Source of the DNA: JABMRF01 sp964434235
GTDB lineage: Bacteria; Patescibacteriota; Patescibacteriia; UBA11705; JABHMO01
Assembly (NCBI GenBank): GCA_964434235.1
Contig: CAYSUN010000001.1
Location: forward strand, 1 to 64,000
DNA: 64,000 nucleotides
Direction of reading: 5' to 3'
Shown: one piece after another, positions 1 to 7,300 of the stretch
Layout: the number at the start of each line of letters is the position of its first letter
Position numbering within the stretch: the stretch's first letter is position 1
Translations under genes and position numbers: made by a program
The notes under the pieces: model-generated
What the model was told of the DNA's origin: nothing
Seen by the model: only the letters and a program-made list of their open reading frames with translations
Databases searched by the model: none

Positions 1-65
1 GTTAGTTTAGTGTCTTTCTCTATTATACCTGTGCCTTTTGCTTTATTATACCCATGAATCTTAGG

Positions 66-94
66 TTGACAAATTGTAAGGAATGTATTACTGT
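66..94 (+). promoter_or_regulatory. Putative sigma70 promoter of the first small gene
   Basis: A perfect -35 hexamer TTGACA (66-71) is followed after 17 bp by TACTGT (89-94), a weak -10. It precedes the gene starting at 150 by about 55 bases, leaving a leader that ends in a strong GAGGGGAAG ribosome binding site. The -10 match is partial, so this is a prediction. Confidence 0.45.
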
Positions 95-149
95 TTAATA
101 TCGGGTAGAGATTTGGCTCTTTTGCAAAACAACAAGTGAGGGGAAGAAG

Positions 150-356
150 ATGGGTACTAAAAAATACGAGGAATTGAAAGCTATTACGAATACATGTTAT
201 CAGATTGCTCTAGAAGTTTGGCGAAAAAAGAATGGAACACCTTCTACTATTGCTGAATGGAAAGAAGAGAAAGATTATATTACTAAAACTTCAAGCACGC
301 TACTTGAATATTGCCTTAGAACAGGCGTTACTCCAGAAGATTTAGCAAAAGAGTAA
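150..356 (+). CDS. Small unknown protein, 68 aa
   Basis: I do not recognise the family. The protein is short, soluble, mixed-charge and probably alpha-helical, with no signal peptide or membrane segment. A purine-rich Shine-Dalgarno stretch (GAGGGGAAG) lies just before the ATG and a hairpin-plus-T-run terminator follows 23 bases after the stop, so it forms its own transcription unit. The strong SD sets it apart from most genes in the window but matches the small genes at 40543, 41102, 43958, 59293 and 59725. That it is a real gene is likely; its function is unknown. Confidence 0.6.
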   Translation: MGTKKYEELKAITNTCYQIALEVWRKKNGTPSTIAEWKEEKDYITKTSSTLLEYCLRTGVTPEDLAKE

Positions 357-379
357 TAAGCTCTTATTTCAAAAATACT

Positions 380-407
380 ATCGCTCAAAATTTGGGCGAT
401 TTTTTTA
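380..407 (+). terminator. Rho-independent terminator after the 68-aa gene
   Basis: ATCGCTC (380-386) pairs with GGGCGAT (394-400), with one mismatch, around the loop AAAATTT, and seven T residues follow. It lies between the small plus-strand gene and the convergent CCA-adding enzyme gene. Confidence 0.75.
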
Positions 408-2048
408 TAGTTTTAAAAGTCGTTGTAATGTTTCAATTGCTTTTTCTTCATCAGTTATTCTGTCAACAGCTTCAAATACCATTTCTTTAGTAAAACCTTT
501 ATCATCACGAAGTTCGTTTGCAAGATAAATCATTCGACCAATATTTCTTCCAGGCTTATAACCCAAAGCAATCCAATCCCGTCCCAAGGTAAGTGGAGCG
601 GGTTTACTATCTTCAACTTCAAGTGCGCGCGCGCGAGTTAATAGCCAATTTCCAGGTTGAAAAATTTTAGGATCAAGTAAAAGTTGTTCGCGAATTTCTG
701 GTTCGTCAAAATCGCCTCGACCTAAGTGATCAGCTTCAGCCACTAAAATTAATTCTTGAATTGTGGCAGGACTCAGTCTTTCAGCCAGTCTGCGAATTGC
801 GCCGTCGCTAACGCGATTGCCTCGAACTGTTTCTTCAATGTAAAAAGTGGTTGGAGTTAAATGTTCGCTTACTATTTTAGGAATTTTATCTCTTATTTCG
901 GCTGGGACTCCTAGTTGAGCTAAAAACTTTTTAGTTGGTTCAATTCCAGCTTGTTCATGTTTGCGTGAAGTTATTCGGCCATTATTTAATTCAGTTGTTG
1001 ATGGTTTACCAAGGTCATGGCACAGTGCGGATAGCATTATTGTTAGGGCTTTGTCACCTTTTAATCCTTCGCGACGAATAATTTTGGCAGATTCATCAAT
1101 TACCATTAAAGTATGAATCCAAACGTCACCTTCTGGATGCCATTCTGGTTCTTGTGGTGTTTCAATTAAAGGAACCAGTTCAGGGTGAAGTTCATGAAGA
1201 ATGCCTAGTGTCATGGCTGCGGATAATCCCAAAGACGGTTTGTCAGATTTAAGTAATAATTTTTTCCATTCTTCTAAAATTCTTTCTTTCGGCAGTTCTT
1301 TGAGTTGAGGAATCATTTCTTGCATGATAACAACAGTGTCTTTTTCAACTTCTAAGCCGAATCGACCAATAAACTGAATTCCTCGAAGTACACGCAAAGG
1401 ATCATCTTTGAATAATGTTGGGTCAGTAACTTTTAGAACCCGATTGCGAATATCTTCTAGCCCGTTGAAAGGATCAAACAAATCTCCAGTCAAAGGATCT
1501 GCGCAAATTGAGTTCATAGTAAAATCTCTTCGTTTGGCTGCTTCAGTTATTGTCATGTTTGGATCAGTATTAACATCAAACCCTTTGTGTCCAGTATTTA
1601 CTTTTGAATCTCGTCTTGGCAAGGAAACATCAATGTCTAGACCTTCTTCTGGAAAAAAGACTTTTAATACTCCAAAAGCTTCGCCAACTTCAGAAACTTT
1701 GCCTAGCGGAGCAAGAATTTTTTTTATTTGCTCTGGTTCTAACCCATAAATTTCAATATCATAATCTTTGGGAATTTTTCCCATCATCATATCTCTAATA
1801 CTCCCACCAACCAAAAGTGCTTTTCCGCCTGATCGAGCGATTGTTTCAGAAATCTCTAAAACTTTTGCATAAACTGTTGAGTAATTTTCAAAACCTCTTT
1901 CGTTTAAAAATTGAATATAATCTTGCCCTTGAGGTATTTTGGTTTTTGATATAACATCTTTATCTTCTGTTTTTAATTCGAATTTAGGCGTTTTTTTCTC
2001 TGGTTTTTCTTCTCTGTTTTGTAACTCTGGCTTTGGATCTTTTTGCAT
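405..2048 (-). CDS. cca: CCA tRNA nucleotidyltransferase / poly(A) polymerase family protein with HD domain
   Basis: Adds or repairs the 3' CCA of tRNAs using CTP and ATP; family membership is clear. The nucleotidyltransferase signature is visible as GGSIRD (residues 81-86) and the metal-binding DYDIEIYG (95-102), followed by RRDFTMNS (173-180) and DPLRVLRG (216-223), which belong to the head and neck domains. An HD phosphohydrolase domain with CHDLGKP (343-349) forms the C-terminal half, as in the longer bacterial class II enzymes. The first ~40 residues are charged and Lys/Glu/Pro-rich, an extension beyond the catalytic core. All three tRNA genes in this window already encode CCA, so here the enzyme may mainly repair ends (inference). 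Confidence 0.92.
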   Translation of the reverse strand: MQKDPKPELQNREEKPEKKTPKFELKTEDKDVISKTKIPQGQDYIQFLNERGFENYSTVYAKVLEISETIARSGGKALLVGGSIRDMMMGKIPKDYDIEIYGLEPEQIKKILAPLGKVSEVGEAFGVLKVFFPEEGLDIDVSLPRRDSKVNTGHKGFDVNTDPNMTITEAAKRRDFTMNSICADPLTGDLFDPFNGLEDIRNRVLKVTDPTLFKDDPLRVLRGIQFIGRFGLEVEKDTVVIMQEMIPQLKELPKERILEEWKKLLLKSDKPSLGLSAAMTLGILHELHPELVPLIETPQEPEWHPEGDVWIHTLMVIDESAKIIRREGLKGDKALTIMLSALCHDLGKPSTTELNNGRITSRKHEQAGIEPTKKFLAQLGVPAEIRDKIPKIVSEHLTPTTFYIEETVRGNRVSDGAIRRLAERLSPATIQELILVAEADHLGRGDFDEPEIREQLLLDPKIFQPGNWLLTRARALEVEDSKPAPLTLGRDWIALGYKPGRNIGRMIYLANELRDDKGFTKEMVFEAVDRITDEEKAIETLQRLLKL

Positions 2049-2380
2049 ATTGAAATTATATTTAATTTAATACAAATACTTAAGCTGGTTTATTACTTAC
2101 TGTTTAACATTTAATATTTAACATTTACTGTTTGTTTACTTAACACCTGCCTGCCGGTTTACATGCCGGAGGTATGCAGGCAGGCTTAATACTTAATACT
2201 GTTTGTTTTTTTACTTTTTACTTTTTACTTTTAATTTTTAACTTATTTTATTTACTGTTTATCGTTTAGTTTATTGTTTACTTTTAACTTTTTCCTTTTG
2301 TAATTATAACATTTTGTATTCAAAAACAAAAACCGAGTTAAGGTTTTAGGTTGTACTTTGAATATTGATTATTTGTGAAT
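2049..2380. repeat. AT-rich intergenic repeat mosaic
   Basis: No gene is seen in this 332-base gap. It consists of short variants of words such as ACTTAATACT, TTTACTTAACAC and ACTTTTAACTTTT, interrupted by one GC-rich palindrome (2146-2185). The segment beginning ACTTAAGCTGGTTTATT near 2080 recurs almost unchanged near 28202. The same word families fill the gaps at 2945-3300, 13130-13235, 27908-28555 and 55390-55585, and appear reverse-complemented at 15525-15600 and 56700-56760. Confidence 0.7.
2146..2185. repeat. 40-bp REP-like palindrome, copy A
   Basis: Outer arms CCTGCCTGC (2146-2154) and GCAGGCAGG (2176-2184) are perfect inverted repeats. The core contains CCGG twice around TTTACATG. 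Three further near-identical copies occur at 2967, 28154 and 28393, all intergenic and in the same orientation. The GC-rich composition contrasts sharply with the AT-rich flanks. Confidence 0.85.
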
Positions 2381-2911
2381 TTATTCAATCTGAGTTTTTA
2401 AGTTATCAGTCGAATAAAAATAAACGCTGAGCAAATTATCTTCCTTGATTTTTTTAGTTGGTGTAATGTTTGGCAGGGCCCAAGCTTCAGTAATTATTTG
2501 GCAATTATTTTTGCATTCAGATTGCATTTTTTTTATTAATTTTGGATAACAGTCATCCAATAAAAAAATGAAAATTGTATCGGCCTGATTGTAGTTAACT
2601 TTAAAAATATTTTTTAATTGAACTTTTACATTCGGATATTTAAAGCTTTTAATCCAGGAAATTAAAAAGGGTAATGGCGCAATTTCAAAACCAACAAATT
2701 TGGTTTGCGGAAACTTTTGAGCCATAGGAAACAAAACACTGCCAGTCCCGCAACCAAGTTCAAGAATTAATTCATTTGGTTTTAGACTAATATTATCCAA
2801 AAGAAAATTAACTTGATTTTTTTTTGTTGGCACATAAGGTGCTGCTGATAATCCACCAATAAATAAAATAGCTAAAAAAAATATAAATGAAAAAATGTAG
2901 ATGTATAGCAT
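2381..2911 (-). CDS. Membrane-anchored SAM-dependent methyltransferase
   Basis: A class I Rossmann methyltransferase, shown by the motif I ELGCGTG near residues 51-57 of this reading, followed by an acidic segment (KFVGFEIAP) that would contact the SAM ribose. One hydrophobic helix forms the first ~25 residues, so the enzyme is probably held at the inner membrane with its catalytic domain in the cytoplasm. The substrate is unknown. The frame is also open from an ATG at 2944, but that adds only a hydrophobic 11-residue stretch, and a TACAAT hexamer lies just upstream of the ATG at 2911, so I chose the shorter form. It is flanked on both sides by repeat mosaic and appears monocistronic. Confidence 0.75.
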   Translation of the reverse strand: MLYIYIFSFIFFLAILFIGGLSAAPYVPTKKNQVNFLLDNISLKPNELILELGCGTGSVLFPMAQKFPQTKFVGFEIAPLPFLISWIKSFKYPNVKVQLKNIFKVNYNQADTIFIFLLDDCYPKLIKKMQSECKNNCQIITEAWALPNITPTKKIKEDNLLSVYFYSTDNLKTQIE

Positions 2912-2944
2912 ATATTGTATTGTAGCATAAAAACATACAATCAT

Positions 2945-3402
2945 TAAAACACTTAATCACGGAACACCTGCCTACCGGTTTACGTGCCGGAGGTATGCAG
3001 GCAGGCTTAATACTTTTATTTACTGTTTACTTTTACCCCGAACTATAACGCTATAAGACGTTAAGTTCAGGGCAAGCCTTTTAATTTTTACCTTTTTCTT
3101 TTTACTATTTATTTACTTAATACTTAACACTGTTTGTTTTTTTACTTCTAACTTTGACCTTTTAACTTTTAACTTGTTTTATTTACTGTTTGTCGTTTAG
3201 TTTATTGTTTACTTTTAACTTCTAACTTTTAACTTTTAACTTTCCCTTTTTTTTACTTAATACTTAATACTTTTAATACTTTTTATTAACTTATTCACTT
3301 ATTCACATTTTCAAGTAGCTTGTAATGATGTATAATTAATTTGAGATTAAAAAAACCGCTAAATATTTTTGCGGATTTGTTAAATTTAAAAATATTATAT
3401 TT
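2945..3402. repeat. AT-rich intergenic repeat mosaic with palindromes
   Basis: A 458-base stretch without a gene, built from the same short words as 2049-2380 (for example TTTACTTAATACTTAACACT and repeated ACTTTTAACTTTTAAC). It carries palindrome copy B (2967-3006) and a second hairpin with arms near CCGAACT (3038-3044) and AGTTCAGG (3064-3071). No convincing promoter for the next gene is visible, though the last ~40 bases before 3403 are plain AT-rich sequence. Confidence 0.65.
2967..3006. repeat. 40-bp REP-like palindrome, copy B
   Basis: Same element as copy A with two substitutions visible (CCTGCCTAC in the left arm, TTTACGTG in the core). The right arm GCAGGCAGG (2997-3005) is intact. 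The left-arm change breaks one arm pair, which suggests drift after duplication. Confidence 0.85.
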
Positions 3403-4173
3403 ATGTCATATCAGCCAGATCAAGTACCTCAAAATGTTTTAGAAAAAGAAGTAGAAAAATATATTCCAATTACAAAACCAAAAACAGAATTTGCGCAGGA
3501 CGTTTATACTAGATTTGATGCTCAAGATTGGGATGAAGCGAAAGAAGAAATGGATAACGCTGAAGATAATTTTGATTTGCTTACTAAAGTTTTTGTGCTT
3601 AAAAAATTTGATGCAGGCAGATTTGATGCAGAGGTGAATGTTCAGAAAAATAAATTATTAGAATTAGCCAAAGAAGTTAAATTCTTGATTGCTGGTAAAA
3701 ATTTAGGACATTTTTTATATTTTGCTAACATGCTAAAAACTATTTCACCAATTGTTTTTGAAGATCAAGTGGCTAGTCAGTTAACAGAAGATAATTGGTC
3801 TCGTTTAGCCAGTCATGTCCAAAGTCGAATTAAAAAACCAGATTCAATTAGTGATTCAGTTGATTTAATTAGTGAATTTCAATTTGTAGCTCCAGCTGAT
3901 CGTCAAATTAAACCTGATGAAGTTGTCAGTTTGCAAGTGGAAGTTGCTCAATTAAAAGGATCAGGATCTGCTTTGGATTTTAGTCAAATAGAATTTTTGA
4001 AAACAATTAATAAGTTTCAGCGGTTGTTCCCGTCGTTGGCAATTAAAATTTCAAAGGATGATTTACGTGAGGGAATTGAGAAACTAGATTTATTCATCAA
4101 GTTAAATGATGATAAGCAACCCTTGGAAATTATGCGTTTAGCTGGAGGTCTATTGGAATTAGAAGCTGATTAA
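3403..4173 (+). CDS. Unknown soluble protein, 256 aa
   Basis: I do not recognise a domain. The sequence is acidic, rich in Glu, Asp and Lys, lacks signal peptide and membrane helices, and reads as mostly alpha-helical with hydrophobic heptad-like patches in residues 75-130 and 185-250. No Shine-Dalgarno site precedes the ATG, which follows directly on AT-rich sequence, as for most genes here. A weak terminator-like hairpin follows near 4229. Expression on its own is likely; its function is unknown. Confidence 0.6.
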   Translation: MSYQPDQVPQNVLEKEVEKYIPITKPKTEFAQDVYTRFDAQDWDEAKEEMDNAEDNFDLLTKVFVLKKFDAGRFDAEVNVQKNKLLELAKEVKFLIAGKNLGHFLYFANMLKTISPIVFEDQVASQLTEDNWSRLASHVQSRIKKPDSISDSVDLISEFQFVAPADRQIKPDEVVSLQVEVAQLKGSGSALDFSQIEFLKTINKFQRLFPSLAIKISKDDLREGIEKLDLFIKLNDDKQPLEIMRLAGGLLELEAD

Positions 4174-4228
4174 AAGTTATTTGTTAGGCTTATGATAGTT
4201 AATGGTAAAATTAGATTTTTCAAAGAGA

Positions 4229-4262
4229 AAGCTGTCAATATTGTATTTGGCGGTTTTTTAAA
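4229..4262 (+). terminator. Weak terminator-like hairpin
   Basis: GCTGTCA pairs with TGGCGGT using three G-T wobble pairs, around a 12-base loop, followed by TTTTTT. It lies ~60 bases after the stop of the 256-aa gene. The stem is weak, so the call is tentative. Confidence 0.4.
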
Positions 4263-4331
4263 TAAATTGTGGCTATTATTTAGTGTTTTATTGTTTTTGT
4301 GTTATAATAAATTTAGAATAGGTTGCTCTTA

Positions 4332-4360
4332 TTGACTTTTTTTATTATGTGTGTTATAAT
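4332..4360 (+). promoter_or_regulatory. Strong sigma70 promoter of the glycosyltransferase gene
   Basis: TTGACT (4332-4337), a 17-bp spacer and a perfect TATAAT (4355-4360) give a near-consensus promoter. Transcription would start near 4367, about 45 bases before the ATG at 4412. No SD is visible in the leader. Confidence 0.7.
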
Positions 4361-4411
4361 TAGGTATTATTAAATTGTTACATAGGATTTATAAGATTGT
4401 TTCTTTAGCTT

Positions 4412-5575
4412 ATGAAAATAGCTTTAATCGGACAAAAAGGAATTCCCATGAAATTTGGAGGTGTTGAAAAACATGTTGAACGTTTAGCAGTGGGATTAGC
4501 TCAAAAAGGGCATGACGTATATGCGTATACGCGACCTTGGTATACTCCGAAAAGGCTAAAAAGGTATCAGGGTGTAAATTTAATTAGTATAAAATCAATC
4601 AATACAAAAAATTTTGATGCTATTTCTCATACTTGGAGATCTTCTTGGCATGCAGTTAAGCAAGGCTATGATATTATTCATTATCATGGAGTTGGTCCGT
4701 CATTATTAGCATGGATTCCTCGTTTATTCAATCCAAAAGCTAGAGTAATTATTACTTTTCATTGTTTAGATCGAAAACATCAAAAATGGGGTTGGCTGGC
4801 TCGATTTGCTTTGTATCTAGGTGAAATTACTGCGGTTAAGTTTGCTCATGACACCATTACCGTTTCCAAAACTTTACAATTTTATTGTTCAGATAATTAT
4901 GGTGCAAATACAGTTTATATACCAAATGGAATTGATTTACCAAAATTTGTTGCACCTCAAGAAATAAAAAAATTAGGCTTAGAAAAAGATAAATATATAT
5001 TGTTTATTTCTCGTTTAGTACGACACAAAGGAGCTCATTATTTAATTGAGGCTTATAATTCTCTTAAAACTGATAAAAAATTAGTTATTGCTGGTGGAAG
5101 TGCTTTTACGGATGATTATATTAAAGAGATTAAAGCTAAAGCCAAAAATAACAAAAATATAATTTTTACCAGTACGGTTCAGGGCGGTAGTCGCTTGTGG
5201 AGTGAATTATATTCTAATGCTTATGCCATGGTTCATCCATCAGAAAGTGAGGGTTTGCCAATTGTGGTTCTTGAGGGTATGAGCTTTGCTCTGCCTGTAT
5301 TAGTTTCAGATATTCAGGAAAACATGGAAGTGGTTGCTGGCGGACATGGTTTTTCATTTGAAAATAAGAATGTTCAAGATTTGCAAGAGAAATTACAGTA
5401 TGTTCTTGATTGTCCGAAATTAGTAAAAAAAGTTGGTCAAGATGCCAGGAATTATGTTAATAAAAATTATAATTGGAAGAGTATAGTAAATTCAGTTGAA
5501 CGTGTATATGAGGAAGCTTTGGATGTGTATTTGCAAGAAAAAGAATATAAAAAAATACATTGTATAAAATGTTAA
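4412..5575 (+). CDS. GT4-family glycosyltransferase
   Basis: A GT-B fold retaining glycosyltransferase that would move a sugar from a nucleotide sugar to a surface glycan or lipid acceptor. The N-terminal domain shows GGVEKHVERLA (16-26); the C-terminal domain shows SRLVRHKG (200-207) and the EX7E-type donor site SESEGLPIVVLEG (277-289), diagnostic of GT4. PNGID (171-175) marks the inter-domain region. No membrane segment is predicted. It stands alone with a near-consensus promoter upstream and a terminator downstream, and no other sugar genes adjoin it, so the acceptor cannot be inferred. Confidence 0.88.
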   Translation: MKIALIGQKGIPMKFGGVEKHVERLAVGLAQKGHDVYAYTRPWYTPKRLKRYQGVNLISIKSINTKNFDAISHTWRSSWHAVKQGYDIIHYHGVGPSLLAWIPRLFNPKARVIITFHCLDRKHQKWGWLARFALYLGEITAVKFAHDTITVSKTLQFYCSDNYGANTVYIPNGIDLPKFVAPQEIKKLGLEKDKYILFISRLVRHKGAHYLIEAYNSLKTDKKLVIAGGSAFTDDYIKEIKAKAKNNKNIIFTSTVQGGSRLWSELYSNAYAMVHPSESEGLPIVVLEGMSFALPVLVSDIQENMEVVAGGHGFSFENKNVQDLQEKLQYVLDCPKLVKKVGQDARNYVNKNYNWKSIVNSVERVYEEALDVYLQEKEYKKIHCIKC

Positions 5576-5587
5576 TTATAATTTAAA

Positions 5588-5618
5588 AAACAGCCTTATC
5601 TCTAGGGTTGTTTTTTAT
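5588..5618. terminator. Terminator between convergent genes
   Basis: AACAGCCT and AGGGTTGTT form an imperfect stem around TATCT, with an A-run before and TTTTTT after. It can therefore serve both the glycosyltransferase and the minus-strand gene ending at 5637. Confidence 0.65.
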
Positions 5619-5636
5619 TTTATTTATTTGTAATTT

Positions 5637-5927
5637 TTAAAAATTTTGAGTCGTTATAAATGTCCCCATGGCGTAAAGCGGTATTAGAATTAAAATTAAG
5701 GCATTAATGATAATTGTCCAGATGCCGTAAGTCTTTCTGTTCTCCATAAAAAAGTAAACAATTAAACCGACTGGGTTGACAAAAAATATTAGTAATATCC
5801 ATAACCAACGATTGTTTTTTAAATCGTCTCTAGCTATCGATCCAATAAAACCGATAAACCAGAAAACGATAGAGGCAATGACGCCTGATACGAATAAAGT
5901 TCCAAGTAAGATTTTTAAAGTTAACAT
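5637..5927 (-). CDS. Small membrane protein with PLDc_N-like segment
   Basis: A 96-aa protein with three hydrophobic helices. The middle one, around WILLIFFVNPVGLIVYFF, resembles the two-helix PLDc_N (phospholipase D-nuclease N-terminal) membrane module, which also occurs in stand-alone small proteins. No catalytic HKD motif is present, so it is not an active phospholipase. Role unknown; it probably sits in the cytoplasmic membrane. Confidence 0.6.
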   Translation of the reverse strand: MLTLKILLGTLFVSGVIASIVFWFIGFIGSIARDDLKNNRWLWILLIFFVNPVGLIVYFFMENRKTYGIWTIIINALILILIPLYAMGTFITTQNF

Positions 5928-6013
5928 AATTTTATTTTATTATTATATATTAAATTATAACATGCATTAAAATATAAATAAAATTCAAACACATATTATT
6001 TTTTTATTTTAGA

Positions 6014-6047
6014 GAAAAAACAATCAACCTTTTGGTTGTTGTTTTTA
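6014..6047. terminator. Bidirectional terminator downstream of the HTH gene
   Basis: CAATCAACC and GGTTGTTG pair around TTTT, flanked by an A6 run on one side and a T5 run on the other, so it works in both directions. It lies at the stop of the minus-strand regulator gene. Confidence 0.7.
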
Positions 6048-6341
6048 TTTTTGTTCTGTGGAAATTGTTTTTTGGTCTGGGCTGTATTTTTTTGTTTTGA
6101 TTTTCCATTTATCAATAAATTGCCCAATTCCTTTTTGTTCTAATTTATTTTTTACAGTTATTTTTTCTTGGGACCAATCAACTAAACTTTCAAAATTAAT
6201 TTTATATCTACCTTGTACAACAATGTATCTTAATTCTTGGGCTTTAATTGCTCGTCGAATGGTGTGCTGATCTACACCAAAAAGTCTGGCTGCTTCAGAA
6301 ACAGACACTCTGACAGGTTTTGTTGTTTGGCTAGAAGTCAT
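6045..6341 (-). CDS. Helix-turn-helix DNA-binding protein (excisionase/MerR-like)
   Basis: A 98-aa protein whose first half (residues 10-55) fits the HTH_17/excisionase winged-helix pattern: VSEAARLFGVDQHTIRRAI gives the helix-turn-helix, and YIVVQGRYKINFESLVDW forms the wing. The C-terminal 40 residues are Lys-rich. A perfect 24-bp palindrome sits 11 bp upstream of its ATG and just downstream of its predicted promoter, which suggests it binds there and represses itself (inference). No integrase gene is nearby, so a local regulator is more likely than a phage excisionase. Confidence 0.75.
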   Translation of the reverse strand: MTSSQTTKPVRVSVSEAARLFGVDQHTIRRAIKAQELRYIVVQGRYKINFESLVDWSQEKITVKNKLEQKGIGQFIDKWKIKTKKYSPDQKTISTEQK

Positions 6342-6352
6342 ATTTATGGCTA

Positions 6353-6376
6353 TTTGTATACACTAGTGTATACAAA
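6353..6376. promoter_or_regulatory. Perfect 24-bp palindromic operator
   Basis: The half-site TTTGTATACACT is followed immediately by its exact reverse complement. It lies in the predicted initially transcribed region of the HTH gene, ~13 bp downstream of the -10 box and 11 bp before the start codon. A dimeric repressor binding here would block transcription; the HTH protein itself is the obvious candidate. Confidence 0.75.
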
Positions 6377-6388
6377 CGTTCTATTTTC

Positions 6389-6418
6389 ATAATAACTTAA
6401 CAGGCAGGCAAATGTCAA
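6389..6418 (-). promoter_or_regulatory. Sigma70 promoter of the HTH gene
   Basis: On the minus strand TTGACA (6418-6413), an 18-bp spacer and TATTAT (6394-6389) form a good promoter. The start point would be near 6382, so the 24-bp palindrome falls at about +6 to +30. Confidence 0.65.
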
Positions 6419-6562
6419 ATATATAAGCAGATTTCATGAGTTTTGGTATTAGAATATGAGTTTTTGATGAATGTTATGTTTTTTTGACTTTTATTTGTGT
6501 TTTGTCTAATTTTAGCTTGAAATTTGTAAATTGAATTAAACCACATTTGTGGGGTTATGTCC

Positions 6563-6591
6563 TTTACTTGATGTTATTTTTAGTATATAAT
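6563..6591 (+). promoter_or_regulatory. Putative promoter of the ECF sigma operon
   Basis: TTTACT (6563-6568), 17 bp, TATAAT (6586-6591). Just upstream lies the small perfect palindrome CCACATTTGTGG (6541-6552), a possible activator or repressor site. The leader to the ATG at 6678 is about 80 bases. The rest of the gap 6420-6560 shows no other feature. Confidence 0.5.
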
Positions 6592-6655
6592 AGTAATTAG
6601 TTAAATTAGTATATTCTACGCTAATATTTAATAAAAGTATCTTTTGTAACAAATA

Positions 6656-6669
6656 ACGCATTCGTGCGT
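6656..6669 (+). promoter_or_regulatory. UUCG hairpin just before the sigma factor start codon
   Basis: ACGCA, loop TTCG, TGCGT form a 5-bp stem with a stable UUCG-type loop ending 8 bases before the ATG at 6678. There is no SD. The hairpin occupies the ribosome footprint and may influence initiation; this is inference from sequence alone. Confidence 0.4.
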
Positions 6670-6677
6670 CTTAATAA

Positions 6678-7232
6678 ATGGACAAGGCATCATTAAAAGA
6701 AAAGTTTCTTATTTACCAAGTACGGCAGAATAAGGATGCAGAAAGTTACGGTCAGTTATATGATTTCTACGTTGATCGTATTTTTCGTTTCATCTTTTTC
6801 AAAGTGTCGTCGCAGGAAATTGCTGAAGATTTAACTTCGGAAGTGTTTTTGAAAACTTGGGAATATATAAATAAAACTGATCGAAAAATTGGAAATTTTA
6901 ATGCCTTATTGTATAGAGTGGCTAGAAATGCTGTAATTGATCATTATAGATCTAAAAATAAAGATTTTATTGGGACAGATGAAGAATATATGGAGCGAAT
7001 TCAAGATGATCGAAATCTTGAAGAAGAAGTGAATATAAAGATTGAGGTGAAAAGTATTGAAGCACATCTAACCAAACTTAAAGAAATACATAGAGAAATT
7101 ATAATTCTTAAATATATAGAAGAATTTTCCATTGCTGAGATTTCAGAAATACTTGATAAAGGTAAAGGAAGTGTCAGAGTACTCCTTCATCGAGCCCTTC
7201 AAGCCTTGAAGGAAATTGCTGGTGAAGAATAA
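6678..7232 (+). CDS. ECF-type RNA polymerase sigma factor
   Basis: A 184-aa sigma-70 family protein of ECF size with only regions 2 and 4. Region 2 spans about residues 20-95, with DRIFRFIFFKV, the IAEDLTSEVFLKTW helix and FNALLYRVARNAVIDHYR. Region 4 covers ~125-180, with a helix-turn-helix in EEFSIAEISEILDKGKGSVRVLLHRAL. It directs RNA polymerase to a specific promoter set. The next gene encodes a membrane protein with a short cytoplasmic N-terminus, the usual place for its anti-sigma factor. The surface-protein genes downstream are the likely regulon (inference). Confidence 0.9.
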   Translation: MDKASLKEKFLIYQVRQNKDAESYGQLYDFYVDRIFRFIFFKVSSQEIAEDLTSEVFLKTWEYINKTDRKIGNFNALLYRVARNAVIDHYRSKNKDFIGTDEEYMERIQDDRNLEEEVNIKIEVKSIEAHLTKLKEIHREIIILKYIEEFSIAEISEILDKGKGSVRVLLHRALQALKEIAGEE

Positions 7233-7300
7233 TAGATTTGTGTGAGGTGAATATTTGAAATTAATTTTTAATTTATTCATTAATTTAATCACTTATTAAC

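Noticed and set aside
1604..1798. 64-aa plus-strand ORF near 1.7 kb, and the 113-aa ORF at 1408
   Set aside because: Both are antisense to the cca gene motifs (GGSIRD region and RRDFTMNS) and have no start signals.
6045..6341. Phage excisionase
   Set aside because: No integrase, phage gene or att repeat is nearby; the operator palindrome argues for a local transcription regulator.
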